From the NCBI RefSeq assembly GCF_051903925.1, contig NZ_CP173678.1, positions 1,922,001 to 1,986,000 on the forward strand: a stretch of DNA of 64,000 bases, written 5' to 3'. Source of the DNA: G051903925 sp051903925. GTDB lineage: Bacteria; Pseudomonadota; Alphaproteobacteria; Zavarziniales; Zavarziniaceae. Shown here piece by piece: positions 1-9,627 of this stretch. A model generated the notes under the pieces. The model was not told the origin of the DNA and did not search any database. It saw only the letters and a program-made list of their open reading frames with translations. A program made the translations under genes and the position numbers. Position 1 is the stretch's first letter. Each line of letters begins with the position of its first letter.

Positions 1-398
1 ATGCTGGCCGAGCGGTGGCCAAGGCCCGCCCAGATCTGGCGCACGAAGCTGGCGACGGACGTCTTGCCATTGGTCCCGGTGACGGCGACCAGCGTCTCCG
101 GCTGCGGCGCGTACTGGCGCGCCGCCATGCGGGCCAGGCGGCTGCGCGGCTCGGCGTCGACGATGCGGGCGATACCGGGCGGCAGGTCCATCTCCCCCGG
201 TGCGGCCAGCACGGCGACGGCCCCGCGCTCGACCGCCTGCGCGACATAGCGCCGGCCGTCCGCGTGGGCGCCGCTCAGCGCCGCGAACAGGTCGCCGGGC
301 ACCACGGCCCGGCTGTCGGCGGTCAGGCCACCGATCTCGATCGGGGGCAGGGCGGGATCGTCTGCCAGCAGGTCCAGGCGCATCGCGGGCTGGCCCAT
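1..398 (-). CDS. murE: UDP-N-acetylmuramoyl-tripeptide synthetase MurE, N-terminal part (cut by window edge)
   Basis: MurE adds the third residue (meso-diaminopimelate in Gram-negatives) to UDP-MurNAc-dipeptide in the cytoplasm. About 132 N-terminal residues are visible. They include a Mur-ligase N-domain stretch (GGLTADSRAVVPGDLF) and the ATP-binding loop TGTNGKTS near residue 113, which is typical of MurE. The start ATG overlaps the last base of the ftsI stop (TGATG), so the two genes are translationally coupled in the dcw operon. The C-terminal catalytic and substrate-specifying domains lie off the left edge, so the choice of diaminopimelate over lysine comes from family knowledge, not from this sequence. 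Confidence 0.9.
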   Translation of the reverse strand, partial: MGQPAMRLDLLADDPALPPIEIGGLTADSRAVVPGDLFAALSGAHADGRRYVAQAVERGAVAVLAAPGEMDLPPGIARIVDAEPRSRLARMAARQYAPQPETLVAVTGTNGKTSVASFVRQIWAGLGHRSAS

Positions 399-2167
399 CA
401 CTGCGCCGAGACGAGTTGCGCCGCCTGAAGCGACTGCTCGCCCGTCGGCACGGGGGGGACGCCCATCAGGGGGGCGATACGGGTGACGATGCGCGACACC
501 GCCGGCGCCGCGACCCAGCCGCCGGTGCGGAAGCCATGGGTCTCGGCATTGCCCTTGGGCTCGTCGATCATGATCAGGACGGCGAAGCGCGGCTCCTGCA
601 TCGGGAACGCGGCCAGGAACGACGACAGCGTGGCGTTGCGGCGGTAGCCGCCGCTGACCGCCTTCTCGGCCGTGCCGGTCTTGCCGCCTACATAATAGCC
701 CGCGGCCTCGCCCCGGCGGCCGGTGCCGCTCTCCACCACCAGGCGCAGCAGGCGGCGCATGGCGTTCGACGTCTCGGACGAGATGACGCGCATGCCCGCC
801 GGCGGCCGGTCGGGATCGACCCGGACCAGGGTCGGCTGCAGCAGCACGCCGCCATTGACGATGGCGGAGAAGGCGCTGGTCATCTGCAGCGGCGTCACCG
901 ACAGGCCATGGCCGAACGAGATCGTCATGGTGTTGATCTCGCGCCAGGGATTGGGCACCAGCGGCGAGCCCTGCTCCGGCAGCTCCAGGCTGGACCGGCG
1001 CAGCAGTCCCAGGCGCCCCAGGAAGTCGCGCTGGGTCTGCGTCCCCGCGGCCAGCGCCATGCGCACCGAGCCGATGTTGGACGAATACATGAAGATTTCA
1101 GGCACCGTCAGCCAGCGTGCCTTGGGGTGGTCGTCGCTGATCGTGAACCGGCCATAGCGGATCGGGTGCGTGGCGTCATAGCCGCCGTTCAACCCGACCA
1201 CGCCCGTGTCCAGCGCCATGGCCGTGGTGAACGTCTTGAACGTCGATCCCATCTCGTACACGCCCAGGGTCACGCGGTTGAACCGCGCGTCGGGGGCGAC
1301 GCTGTTGGGATAGTTGGGATCGAAGTCGGGCAGGGAGGCCAGCGCCACGACCTCGCCCGTGCGGACGTCCATGATGACGCCGGCACCGCCAATCCCGCCA
1401 TAGGTCTCGACCGCGTTGGCCAGTTCCTCGGTCAGGGCATGCTGCACGCGCAGGTCGATCGACAGCGCCAGCCGGCGATCGTCGGGATCGGGGTTGCGCA
1501 GGCGTTCGTCGAAAAAGGCCTCGACCCCCGCCAGGCCGTGATTGTCGATGTCGACAAAGCCCAGGACATGCGCCGCCAGCCGGCCATGCGGATAGATCCG
1601 CTTGGGCTCGCGCTGGAAGGCCAGCCCCGGCAGGCCCAGGTTGTTGACCTGGTATTCCTGGTCCGGCGTCAGGTTGCGCCGGATCCAGATGAAGCTGCGC
1701 CGGGTGTTCAGCTTGGCCAGCAGGTCCTGCTCGTTCAGCCCGGGCAGGACCTGCGCCAGTTCGCGCGCGGCGATGCCGGTGTCCAGGATCTTGCTTGCAT
1801 CGGCGAAGAGCGAGGCGGTGTCGAGGGCGGTCGCCAGCAGCATGCCGTTGCGGTCGACGATGTCCGCCCGCTCGGTCACGATGGTGGGCGCGCGGCGGCT
1901 GGCCTGCGCCTGGCCATCGCTGCCGAACAGGGCCAGGTCGACCAGGCGCAGGCTGAGCACCAGGAAGCCCAGGCCGAACAGCGCCGCCGCAACGATCAGG
2001 CGGTCGCGGCCACGGTCGATCACACGGCGGCCGGTGCCGTCCAGCGCGTCGGCGCGGTGGAAGTCCTCCCAGTCCGCGAAGGCGTGGTCGGGGTGCCGTC
2101 CCCGCAGTCGCTGGATCAGCCGTTGGGTGCGCGACCACAGGCCGGCGACGAATGCTCCGCCGATCAT
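398..2167 (-). CDS. ftsI: Division-specific transpeptidase FtsI (penicillin-binding protein 3)
   Basis: This 589-residue protein is the septal peptidoglycan DD-transpeptidase. A short cytoplasmic tail precedes one membrane anchor (about residues 56-76). A dimerisation domain follows, then the penicillin-binding domain with its three signature boxes: STFK with active Ser308, SSN at 362-364, and KTG at 496-498. The start MIGGAF overlaps the ftsL-like stop as ATGA. A longer in-frame reading exists upstream but runs through the ftsL gene and was rejected. Its place between ftsL and murE is the standard dcw arrangement. No residues are missing from the catalytic motifs. Confidence 0.96.
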   Translation of the reverse strand: MIGGAFVAGLWSRTQRLIQRLRGRHPDHAFADWEDFHRADALDGTGRRVIDRGRDRLIVAAALFGLGFLVLSLRLVDLALFGSDGQAQASRRAPTIVTERADIVDRNGMLLATALDTASLFADASKILDTGIAARELAQVLPGLNEQDLLAKLNTRRSFIWIRRNLTPDQEYQVNNLGLPGLAFQREPKRIYPHGRLAAHVLGFVDIDNHGLAGVEAFFDERLRNPDPDDRRLALSIDLRVQHALTEELANAVETYGGIGGAGVIMDVRTGEVVALASLPDFDPNYPNSVAPDARFNRVTLGVYEMGSTFKTFTTAMALDTGVVGLNGGYDATHPIRYGRFTISDDHPKARWLTVPEIFMYSSNIGSVRMALAAGTQTQRDFLGRLGLLRRSSLELPEQGSPLVPNPWREINTMTISFGHGLSVTPLQMTSAFSAIVNGGVLLQPTLVRVDPDRPPAGMRVISSETSNAMRRLLRLVVESGTGRRGEAAGYYVGGKTGTAEKAVSGGYRRNATLSSFLAAFPMQEPRFAVLIMIDEPKGNAETHGFRTGGWVAAPAVSRIVTRIAPLMGVPPVPTGEQSLQAAQLVSAQ

Positions 2168-2949
2168 TCCAGCCCCCCCAGCAATCCTTCGTCGATCGCC
2201 TGCTGGATCGCCCCGGCCGACAGGCGGGGGCTGCCCGCGGTGCCGCTGGTCGCGGCGACGGGCTGGATCATGCCGCCTTGTGGCGCGCGTTCCTGCGGTG
2301 CGCGGTTCTGCGGCGGGCGCGCCTGGGCGGTGCGCTCGGTGCGGGGCGGCGGGGCCAGGCCGGGGCTGGCGGGTGCACCTTGCGCCGGTCGCCGGGCTGC
2401 CTGGGCCGGAGCCGCCTGGGCCGGAGCGGTGGTCCGTGCCGGGGCTGCCTGCGACGGCGCCGGCTGGGCGGCGCTGGGTGGCGTCACCTCGGCCAGGGCG
2501 GGGCGCGGCGGCGGCGCGGCGGGCTTGGCCAGCGGGATCGGCGGGCGACCGGGGGCGACCGCCGTCGGGGCGACCACCTGGCCTGGCGCCAGGGCTGCCA
2601 TCGCGGGGCCCGGCTGCGGCATGCCCTGCGCGATGGCGGGCGGCGCAACCGGTGCGGCGCCCGGGGCCGGCGCCGGCCGGAACGGCAGTTCGTCGATGCG
2701 CACGATCTGGCGGGGCGTGGTCGGGCCCAGCTGCAGGTGGCGGGTGTTCAGTCCCTCCAGCCGGTCGGGCTGGTTGAAGTAGGACCATTCGGCGTCCAGG
2801 ACCTGGATCGCCGCCCGGGTCGTGCGCACTTCCCGCGCCAGGCTGTTGGCCTCGCGCTCCAGCGCCTGCACCTGGTACTTCACCTGGTAGAGGCCTCCCG
2901 CCGTCAGCGCAGCCAGGGCCAGGGCGCCGAAAGTGAGGACGCGGCTCAT
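2164..2949 (-). CDS. ftsL: FtsL-like division protein with long Pro/Ala-rich tail
   Basis: This protein lies between rsmH and ftsI, where ftsL belongs, and overlaps both by ATGA junctions. Of its 261 residues, the first ~22 form a single hydrophobic segment. A short heptad-like coiled-coil stretch follows (about 23-55, [20 protein letters not shown]), as expected for FtsL, the FtsB/FtsQ partner in the divisome. FtsL proteins are usually near 100 residues; here about 150 extra residues of Pro/Ala/Gln-rich low complexity follow the core. Assignment rests on position and topology because FtsL sequences diverge strongly. The tail is probably periplasmic and disordered. Confidence 0.8.
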   Translation of the reverse strand: MSRVLTFGALALAALTAGGLYQVKYQVQALEREANSLAREVRTTRAAIQVLDAEWSYFNQPDRLEGLNTRHLQLGPTTPRQIVRIDELPFRPAPAPGAAPVAPPAIAQGMPQPGPAMAALAPGQVVAPTAVAPGRPPIPLAKPAAPPPRPALAEVTPPSAAQPAPSQAAPARTTAPAQAAPAQAARRPAQGAPASPGLAPPPRTERTAQARPPQNRAPQERAPQGGMIQPVAATSGTAGSPRLSAGAIQQAIDEGLLGGLE

Positions 2950-3941
2950 CGCGGGGTTCCTTGGGGCAGGGGGACTGTGGTGCGTTCGGCCGCGCGCAGG
3001 CGGGCCGAACGGGCGCGGGGGTTGCTGGCCAGCTCGCGCTCGCCCGGCTTCTGTGCGCCGCGGCGCATCAGGCGGAAGGTCGGCGGCCTGCCGGGATCGT
3101 TGGCGGGTGCGTCGGGCAGGTAGCGGGACGGGCGCGGCTGGTCCCCGCTGCGCGTGGCCAGGAACTGCTTCACCACCCGGTCCTCCAGGCTGTGAAACGC
3201 GACCACGGCCAGGCGGCCACCCGGCTTCAGCACGCGCTCGGCCGCGTCCAGGCCGGCGTCGAGCTGCTCCAGCTCCTCGTTCACCGCCATGCGCAGCGCC
3301 TGGAAGGTGCGCGTCGCGGGATGTGTCCGGCTGCCCGGCGGGCCGCCCACGGCGCGCGCGACCAGGTCCGCCAGTTCCAGCGTGCGGCCGATGGGTCGCG
3401 CCCGGACGATGGCGCGGGCGATCCGGCGCGAGGCCGGCTCCTCCCCCAGGCGATAGATCAGGTCGGCCAGCGCACCTTCTTCCAGGTCGTTGACCAGGTC
3501 GGCGGCAGTACGGCTGCCCGTGCCCATGCGCATGTCCAGGGCAGCGTCCATGCGGAACGAGAAGCCCCGCGCGCCATCATCCAGCTGCCGGGACGACACG
3601 CCCAGGTCCAGCGCCACGCCGTCGACGGGCCCCAGGCCGCGCTCGGCCAGCAGCCGCTCCATGTCGCCGAAGCGCCCCTCGATCAAGGTCAGGCGGCCGC
3701 CATGCTCGGCCACCATCGCCTGGCCGGCCGCGATCGCCGCGGGGTCCTGGTCGATGCCGATCACCTGCGCCTGCGCCGCCAGGATCGCGCGGGAATAGCC
3801 GCCGGCGCCGAACGTGCCGTCGACATAAAGGCGCTCGGGCCCCGGCTCCAGCGCCGCGATCACCTCGTCCAGCAGGACGGGGACGTGGGCGCCAACGGCC
3901 AAGTCGGTGCGGCCGGCTGGCCTGCGCGGGCGGGCGGTCAT
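2946..3941 (-). CDS. rsmH: 16S rRNA (cytosine(1402)-N4)-methyltransferase RsmH (MraW)
   Basis: RsmH methylates N4 of C1402 in the decoding centre of 16S rRNA using S-adenosylmethionine. The 331-residue protein has the family start HVPVLLDEV and the SAM loop [10 protein letters not shown] near residues 42-51. Conserved blocks [26 protein letters not shown] and [12 protein letters not shown] follow in order, and length is normal. The start MTARPRR overlaps the mraZ stop by ATGA and the stop overlaps ftsL by ATGA. The open reading extends upstream through mraZ in another frame; that part is not coding for this protein. Confidence 0.96.
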   Translation of the reverse strand: MTARPRRPAGRTDLAVGAHVPVLLDEVIAALEPGPERLYVDGTFGAGGYSRAILAAQAQVIGIDQDPAAIAAGQAMVAEHGGRLTLIEGRFGDMERLLAERGLGPVDGVALDLGVSSRQLDDGARGFSFRMDAALDMRMGTGSRTAADLVNDLEEGALADLIYRLGEEPASRRIARAIVRARPIGRTLELADLVARAVGGPPGSRTHPATRTFQALRMAVNEELEQLDAGLDAAERVLKPGGRLAVVAFHSLEDRVVKQFLATRSGDQPRPSRYLPDAPANDPGRPPTFRLMRRGAQKPGERELASNPRARSARLRAAERTTVPLPQGTPR

Positions 3942-4402
3942 TGCGTTACCCGGGGCGGTGCCCAGCGCAGGTCGTCGCGCTTCTGCCGGGCTTCCTCGCG
4001 TGCCTTGGCCTGGAACGCGCGGAACGCCTCCGGCTCCCAGATCTGGAAGCTTTGGCCCAGGCCCACGAAGCTGGCGCGGTCGGTGATCCCGGCAAAGGTG
4101 ATCAGGTCCTCCGGCAGCTGGATGCGCCCGTCGCCGTCGAAGGCAAGCGGCGTTGCCGCCGCCATGATCGAGGCGGCGAAGCTTGTGTGGGAATCGCCCA
4201 ATGGGTTGAACTGGTCGATGCTGCGGCTCAGTTCCTCGATGCGTTCCATGGGGCAACCGTCGATGGCATCGACGCTCAGGGACGGGTACAATACAACGCC
4301 GTTGAAGGTCGTGCCGGCCACGACCTGGCGAAAGGGCGCAGGCACGGAAACCCGGCCCTTCCCATCCACCTTGTTCGTCGTGGTCGACATGAACAGGCGC
4401 AT
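3938..4402 (-). CDS. mraZ: Transcriptional regulator MraZ
   Basis: MraZ is the first gene of the dcw cluster and its DNA-binding autoregulator. The 154 residues carry two AbrB-like half-domains, each with the DxxGR signature: [11 protein letters not shown] near 11-21 and [13 protein letters not shown] near 92-104. Length is close to the usual ~145-155. An internal Met (MSTTTNK, four residues on) is an alternative start. A promoter lies 73 bases upstream. The gene overlaps rsmH by four bases, so expression of the division genes downstream is coupled to it. Confidence 0.95.
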   Translation of the reverse strand: MRLFMSTTTNKVDGKGRVSVPAPFRQVVAGTTFNGVVLYPSLSVDAIDGCPMERIEELSRSIDQFNPLGDSHTSFAASIMAAATPLAFDGDGRIQLPEDLITFAGITDRASFVGLGQSFQIWEPEAFRAFQAKAREEARQKRDDLRWAPPRVTQ

Positions 4403-4474
4403 GTACGCACCCCCAACCCCGCCTTGGACCAGGCCGCGGGAAGAGGTCCCATGGCTCCGTTTCCGGGCTGGTCT

Positions 4475-4503
4475 GGGATATCATGGGGCCATATGGGCGT
4501 CAA
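4475..4503 (-). promoter_or_regulatory. Probable promoter of the mraZ-dcw operon
   Basis: Read on the minus strand, a -35-like TTGACG (4498-4503) and a -10-like TATCCC (4475-4480) are separated by exactly 17 bases, about 70 bases before mraZ. The -35 is near consensus and the -10 is weaker. G-rich TGGG-type boxes, which MraZ proteins are known to bind in other bacteria, occur between this promoter and the start codon, but no clean repeated array can be claimed by eye. Confidence 0.5.
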
Positions 4504-4752
4504 CGGGATGACCCCCTGGTTACATGGTCATGGGCCGGCAATTCCTGTGACAGTCCCGTAAGTTCCGGGATGTTGCCCCTCGCCCACGCCGCAGCGGCCC
4601 CAGGCGTGCGGATGGCATGCGGAACCATCCGTGGTTGTTCTTGAAACGTTCATGAAGATGTTCCGCCGGTGGCACGTGATATGCACGCTCCGCGCGCATA
4701 TCGCCCAGGCCAGGGGCGCGTTTGGGGTGGTATCGGGATGCGCGGGCACAGG
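4504..4752. other. Intergenic region between mraZ promoter and rnpB
   Basis: No convincing coding sequence is seen on either strand. The only structure noted is a short inverted repeat, GATATGC...GCATATC (4678-4702), beyond the 3' end of the RNase P RNA. It could help end that transcript, but no T-run follows it. Confidence 0.4.
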
Positions 4753-5166
<414 letters not shown>

Positions 5167-5168
5167 CA

Positions 5169-5912
5169 TCACTTAGACCGGGCGTCGATCCGGCTCAAGA
5201 GGCGGAACAGGCGGCACCGCGTCCCGGCATCGGCCAGGCCATCCACCCGCTCTGGCCGATAATGGCGCTGGAAGGCGGTCAGGACGACGCCCGTCCGTGC
5301 GCAGAACGTCTCGCCCGGGGCCAAGTCATAGCCGATGCGGCCCAATGCCTGACGCAGTTCGGCCACCGGTTCGCCCTGGTCGCCGGGCGCCAGGACGGGG
5401 CCGCGGCCGGGTTCCGGCGTTTCTCCCTCTGGCCACAGGCCGACGCCGACCATGGCCAGCCCCCGCCAGTCGAAGCGCTCGCCCGGGTCCTGCTTGCGAT
5501 CGGGCGCGACGTCCGAATGGCCCAGCACCCGCTCGGGCTGGATGCCGTGGCGGTCGACAATGTCGCGCGCCAAGCGGCGGACAGAGGCCATCTGCGCCTC
5601 CGGGAAGTCGCGATAGCCGTGCTCGTGCCCGGGATTGACCAGTTCGATGCCGATCGAGCGGGCGTTGATGTCATGCGCCCCGGCCCAGCAGGCGACGCCG
5701 GCATGCCAGGCGCGCTTCGTCTCCTCGACCAGGGCATGGATGCGGCCGTCCTCGTCGACCAGGTAGTGGGCCGAGACGCGCGCCTCGGGATCGCACAGCC
5801 GGTCCAGCGCGGCGGCAGCACCGCTCATGCCGGTATAGTGCAGGATCAGCATGTCGACCCGCACCGGGCCGCGCTCGTCGAAATTGGGCGAATGCCGGTC
5901 GTAGTGGATCAT
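5169..5912 (-). CDS. N-acetylmuramoyl-L-alanine amidase (AmiD/AmpD type) with peptidoglycan-binding domain
   Basis: This 247-residue zinc amidase of the Amidase_2 family is expected to cut the bond between muramic acid and the stem peptide. Zinc ligands fit the family pattern: His25 (LILHYTG), His132 (LGHSDVAP) and Asp142 (RKQDPG). Residues about 185-247 (GEPVAELRQALGRIGYDL...) look like a peptidoglycan-binding domain, as in AmiD-type enzymes. No clear signal peptide or lipobox is visible, so cell-wall recycling in the cytoplasm cannot be excluded. The start overlaps the EamA stop by ATGA, making these two genes an operon. The stop is just upstream of rnpB. Confidence 0.88.
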   Translation of the reverse strand: MIHYDRHSPNFDERGPVRVDMLILHYTGMSGAAAALDRLCDPEARVSAHYLVDEDGRIHALVEETKRAWHAGVACWAGAHDINARSIGIELVNPGHEHGYRDFPEAQMASVRRLARDIVDRHGIQPERVLGHSDVAPDRKQDPGERFDWRGLAMVGVGLWPEGETPEPGRGPVLAPGDQGEPVAELRQALGRIGYDLAPGETFCARTGVVLTAFQRHYRPERVDGLADAGTRCRLFRLLSRIDARSK

Positions 5913-6775
5913 GTTCCCTCGGCACTCAGGCGCTTGTCGCGGATCGTGATGATGGCCAGCCCCGCCATGGTCAGGACGATGCCGGTGGCGATCTGCGTCG
6001 TCAGCGGCTCGTGCAGGACGACGATGCCGGAGACGACGCCAATGACCGGCGCCAGAAGGGTCAGCGGTGCCATGGTCGTCACCGGGTAGCGCTGGATCAG
6101 GTAGAACATGCCCCCGTGCCCGATCAGCGACGTCCCGATGATCGTGAACGCGACCAGGCCCCAGGTCGTCCAGCTTGCCGCCGCCAGCACCGGCCCCTGA
6201 TCGGTCTCCAGCGCGAAAGACATGGCCAGCAGGGCGGGCCCGCTGATCGCCGCGATCCAGGACTGCATTTGGAAGGCGTTCACGTCGCGCACGATGCGCA
6301 TCAGGATCGTACCGAGTGCGATCGAAAACGCGGCCGCCACGCAGATCAGCAGCGGCCCCACATGATCGAACGCATGCGGGTCGAAGCCCATCGCCATGAC
6401 GCCCGAGAAGGCCAGGACGATGCCCAGGATGCGGCGCCAGCGGATCCGCTCGCCCAGCAGCACGACCGACAGGATCGTCATGAACGGCAGGTTCAGCTGC
6501 AGCGCGATGGCCGCCGAACTGACGTCGGAATGCGCCAGGCCATAGAACACCAGGCCGAAATGCAGGGCACCCGCCAGCACGGCGATGGCCACGATCAGGC
6601 GCATCTGCCCTGGCACCGGCTTCAGGAACGGCAGCAGGCACAGGGCCAGGCCGCAGAAGCGCAGCGCGCTGAACAGGATGGGCGGAAGCTCGGCCAGCCC
6701 GAACTTCACGACCAGGAAGTTGAGACCCCACATCGTATTCACGATCAGGACCAGGGCCACGTGGGCAGGACGCAT
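5909..6775 (-). CDS. EamA/DMT-superfamily inner-membrane transporter
   Basis: The 288-residue protein is almost wholly hydrophobic with about ten predicted membrane segments. They form two EamA repeats; the N-terminal one opens with the typical NTMWGLNFLVVK motif. Members export amino acids or other metabolites across the inner membrane, but substrate cannot be read from sequence. The start MRPAHVAL was chosen because the membrane domain begins there and an AGGA-type ribosome site precedes it. The open frame extends about 100 residues further but with non-membrane, unlikely sequence. It overlaps the amidase gene by four bases. Confidence 0.85.
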   Translation of the reverse strand: MRPAHVALVLIVNTMWGLNFLVVKFGLAELPPILFSALRFCGLALCLLPFLKPVPGQMRLIVAIAVLAGALHFGLVFYGLAHSDVSSAAIALQLNLPFMTILSVVLLGERIRWRRILGIVLAFSGVMAMGFDPHAFDHVGPLLICVAAAFSIALGTILMRIVRDVNAFQMQSWIAAISGPALLAMSFALETDQGPVLAAASWTTWGLVAFTIIGTSLIGHGGMFYLIQRYPVTTMAPLTLLAPVIGVVSGIVVLHEPLTTQIATGIVLTMAGLAIITIRDKRLSAEGT

Positions 6776-6923
6776 CGGTCCTGGAATACCCCCCCGGGTT
6801 CCGGGCGACCACTCCCGGTCCCGCATGGCGGCATTGCGCAGGCGGGCGCAACGCCGCCCGCCCTGATCGGAGCGACGCGGTCGGGCTCGACATGCACGCG
6901 CCGCATGGCTACAGACCATCACC

Positions 6924-7325
6924 GTGACCCTGTTCCGCGCCCTCCTGACCCGGCATCGCTGGCTGGCCCTGTGGCTGGTCTGCGCCGCCCTGGCGATGAA
7001 GGTGCTGATACCGCCCGGCTTCATGCCGGGCATGGCAGACGGCGCCATGGTCATCACGCTGTGCACTGGCCAGGGCGCCCGCATCATCCTGGCGCCGGTG
7101 TCCGGCGGGGACGATGCGCCCGCCCGGGCCAGCCACCAGAAGGCAGAGATGCCGTGCGCCTTTGCCGGCCTGTCGACCCCGGCCCTGGCCGCACTCGACC
7201 CCGTGCTGCTGGCGCTGCTGGTCGCCTATGTCATCGCGCGTGTCCGCGCCGTGCTTCCGGGGGTCCGCTGCGGCCGCCGGGTCGCGCTGTGGCCGCCACC
7301 GCACGGACCGCCTGCCGCTTCCTGA
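6924..7325 (+). CDS. DUF2946-family small membrane protein next to a TonB receptor
   Basis: This 133-residue protein has an N-terminal hydrophobic segment with the family-typical phrase MKVLIPPGFMPG. The middle carries scattered Cys and His (CTGQG, SHQKAEMPC), and a second hydrophobic segment lies near residues 88-108 (LDPVLLALLVAYVIARV). DUF2946 proteins are frequently found near outer-membrane TonB-dependent receptors and metal, notably copper, genes. Their role is unknown. Here the receptor gene starts 72 bases downstream on the same strand, suggesting joint function. Metal handling is inference only. Confidence 0.7.
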   Translation: MTLFRALLTRHRWLALWLVCAALAMKVLIPPGFMPGMADGAMVITLCTGQGARIILAPVSGGDDAPARASHQKAEMPCAFAGLSTPALAALDPVLLALLVAYVIARVRAVLPGVRCGRRVALWPPPHGPPAAS

Positions 7326-7397
7326 TCGATCTGCACCCCGTCGTTGGAACGCAACCGCCGCGCCGAACCCCGGCGCGCGGGATCAGGACCCTTTGCC

Positions 7398-9566
7398 ATG
7401 ACCCTGTCCGTGACCCGGCAGCCGCTCCGGCTGCCGCATTCCCTGCTGGCCAGCTCGGCCGGCCTTTTCGCCCTGCTCGTGGCCCATGCCGCGGCGGCGG
7501 CGGACCCCGCCGCAGCCCCGCCCGCCGCGGACGCGGCCGATGCCGTGCTTGAACTCGACCCCCTCGTGGTGACGGCGCCGGAGGAACCCGTCGGCCTGAA
7601 GTCGGGCCTGACCCCAGGGCAGCTGCCGCAGAGCGTGCAGGTGATCGAGGCCGAGGAGATTGCCGCCTCGGGCGCGCGCTCGATCGACGAGGCGCTGCGC
7701 GGCGTGCCGTCGGTGACGGCCGCGGGCAGCCGGATCGGCAGTGGCGCGAGCGGCACCCTGCGTGTGCGCGGGCTGCAGGCGACCCAGATGCGCAACGGCA
7801 TCCGCCAGCGCTACTACCAGGACGTCGATTCCTCGGCCCTCTCGAATATCGAGCGGATCGAGGTGCTGAAAGGCCCGTCCGGCGTCCTCTACGGACAGGG
7901 GGGCGTGGGTGGCCTGGTCTCGATCATCACGCGGGCGCCGCCCGAGACGTTCGAGGGGTCCGTGTCGTTGACCGCCGGGACGGACGAGCAGCGCCAGGGC
8001 GCCTTCGACATTGGCGGGCCGTTGAGCGAGACGCTGGGCTTCCGCCTGACGGGGGAGGTGGAACGCTCGGGCTCGTTCACCGACTTCATCGACGTCGACC
8101 GCGAGAATGTCGGTCTGGCCCTGGCGTGGCAGCCGGCGCCGTTCCTGTCGGCCCACCTGGTCGCCGAGTACCAGCATCGCGAGTCGCTGAACAATCCCGG
8201 CCTGCCGACCGTCGGGACCGTCATCAGCAACGGTGTGGCGCGGGTGCCGCGTTCCACCTTCCTGGGCGAGCCGGACTACAACGTCCAGGACAACAGCGCG
8301 CCGCTGGTCCAGGCCTGGGTCGACATCGGCCTGGGCGACGGCTGGACGCTGACGCCGCGCTTCCAGTACTCGGAGTTCAACAATGTCAGCCGCTCGACCA
8401 TCCTGACCGGGCCGGTCGCGGGCCAGCCCACGCGGATCGGCCGGGCCGGGCGCAATGCGGGCGAGAAGGATCGCTTCATCATCGGTCAGCTGGACCTGGC
8501 CGGACGGGCCAATGCTTTCGGCCTGGAGCACACTCTGCTCATGGGCGTGGAGACCAGCGACGAGCGGGTCCTCTTCCGCTCGGAAAGCCAGGTGCCCTGC
8601 GGCGTCGGTCCCATCGACGTGCTGAACCCCACTTATGGCTGCGGCGCACCGACCGGCGCATTCGGCTTCACCTCCGATGCGCGGCTGAGCGGCTATGCCC
8701 TCTATGCCCAGGACCAGGTGCAGCTGACGCGCGACTGGTCGGTCGTGCTGGGCGTCCGTCATTCCGAAACGGACAACGACAACGAATTCATCACCGCCTT
8801 CTTCACTGCTCCCAGCTCGGCCCGCTTCTCCAACACGTCATGGCAGGCGGGCACGACCTATGACCTGGGCGGCGGTCTGTCGCTGTTTGGCGGCTACAGC
8901 ACCGGCTACGACCTGGAATGGGTGATCGGCGCACGCAAGGCGGACGGCACCGCCTTCGCGCCCGAAACCTCCGACCAGGCCGAGATCGGCGTCCGCGTCA
9001 CGCGCGAGACCTGGAGTGGCAGCCTGTCCGCTTTCCGTCTGCACCGCGATAACGTTGCCGTGCCCGACCCCGATCCCGCCAATGCCCTGAACGGGTTCAA
9101 GGTCCAGGATGGCCAGCACCGGGTCCAGGGCTTCGAGCTGGAGGGGGAATGGTCGCCGCTGCCCGACTGGTGGCTGCAGCTGGGCTATGCCTACCAGGAC
9201 GGCACCATCACGGAATCGACCGACGCCGCGATGATCGGCCGCCGCATCGGCGAGACGCCGGAGCACCGTCTGACGCTGGCCACGCGCGCCAGCTTCGACT
9301 GGCTGGACCTGCGCGCGGCCCTCAACTATGTCGGGGACCGGCGCATCCTGGACGGCAGCGCGGTGACGCTGCCCGACTACGTCACCGTGGACATCGGCGC
9401 GGGCGCTGAGTTCGGCGCGCTGCGCCTGGACGCCGTGCTGAGCAACCTGTTCGACGAGGTCTACTACTACAGCGACAATGCCTTTGTTTACGCGATCCTG
9501 ACCGACGATCGCGTCCTGCCGGGCGAGCCGCGCGCGTTCAGCCTGCGCGCGACATACCGGTTCTAG
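7398..9566 (+). CDS. TonB-dependent siderophore-type outer-membrane receptor
   Basis: The 722-residue protein has a signal peptide (hydrophobic core LLASSAGLFALLVAHAAAAA). A TonB-box-like stretch near residue 55 follows, then a plug domain (QLPQSVQVIEAEEI, RIEVLKGPSGVLYG) and a 22-strand-type barrel ending in aromatic ATYRF. The plug wording is that of FhuA/FpvA-like ferric-siderophore receptors; the ligand cannot be named. Start ATG 7398 was preferred over an upstream in-frame start because it begins the signal peptide and has an AGGA site. It probably forms a unit with the preceding DUF2946 gene. No TonB or ABC uptake genes are nearby. Confidence 0.9.
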   Translation: MTLSVTRQPLRLPHSLLASSAGLFALLVAHAAAAADPAAAPPAADAADAVLELDPLVVTAPEEPVGLKSGLTPGQLPQSVQVIEAEEIAASGARSIDEALRGVPSVTAAGSRIGSGASGTLRVRGLQATQMRNGIRQRYYQDVDSSALSNIERIEVLKGPSGVLYGQGGVGGLVSIITRAPPETFEGSVSLTAGTDEQRQGAFDIGGPLSETLGFRLTGEVERSGSFTDFIDVDRENVGLALAWQPAPFLSAHLVAEYQHRESLNNPGLPTVGTVISNGVARVPRSTFLGEPDYNVQDNSAPLVQAWVDIGLGDGWTLTPRFQYSEFNNVSRSTILTGPVAGQPTRIGRAGRNAGEKDRFIIGQLDLAGRANAFGLEHTLLMGVETSDERVLFRSESQVPCGVGPIDVLNPTYGCGAPTGAFGFTSDARLSGYALYAQDQVQLTRDWSVVLGVRHSETDNDNEFITAFFTAPSSARFSNTSWQAGTTYDLGGGLSLFGGYSTGYDLEWVIGARKADGTAFAPETSDQAEIGVRVTRETWSGSLSAFRLHRDNVAVPDPDPANALNGFKVQDGQHRVQGFELEGEWSPLPDWWLQLGYAYQDGTITESTDAAMIGRRIGETPEHRLTLATRASFDWLDLRAALNYVGDRRILDGSAVTLPDYVTVDIGAGAEFGALRLDAVLSNLFDEVYYYSDNAFVYAILTDDRVLPGEPRAFSLRATYRF

Positions 9567-9593
9567 GACCAAGGGTCGCTTCGCCCGATCCCG

Positions 9594-9627
9594 CCCGGCC
9601 TCGGCGCTGCTGCGCGCTCAGGCCGGG
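9594..9627. terminator. Hairpin between convergent genes
   Basis: CCCGGCCT (9594-9601) pairs with AGGCCGGG (9620-9627) across an 18-base loop between the convergent receptor and DnaJ-domain genes. It overlaps the last codons of the latter. There is no T-run, so it is at best a weak bidirectional terminator. Confidence 0.3.

Noticed and set aside
200..2782. An 860-codon open frame on the plus strand opposite ftsI and ftsL
   Set aside because: It is antisense to ftsI/ftsL with Arg/Gly/Ala-rich sequence; high GC keeps antisense frames open. No domain is recognisable.
5913..6893. A single long frame suggesting an amidase with a 330-residue N-terminal extension
   Set aside because: The extra part is the EamA gene read in another frame; the amidase start at 5912 with ATGA overlap explains everything.
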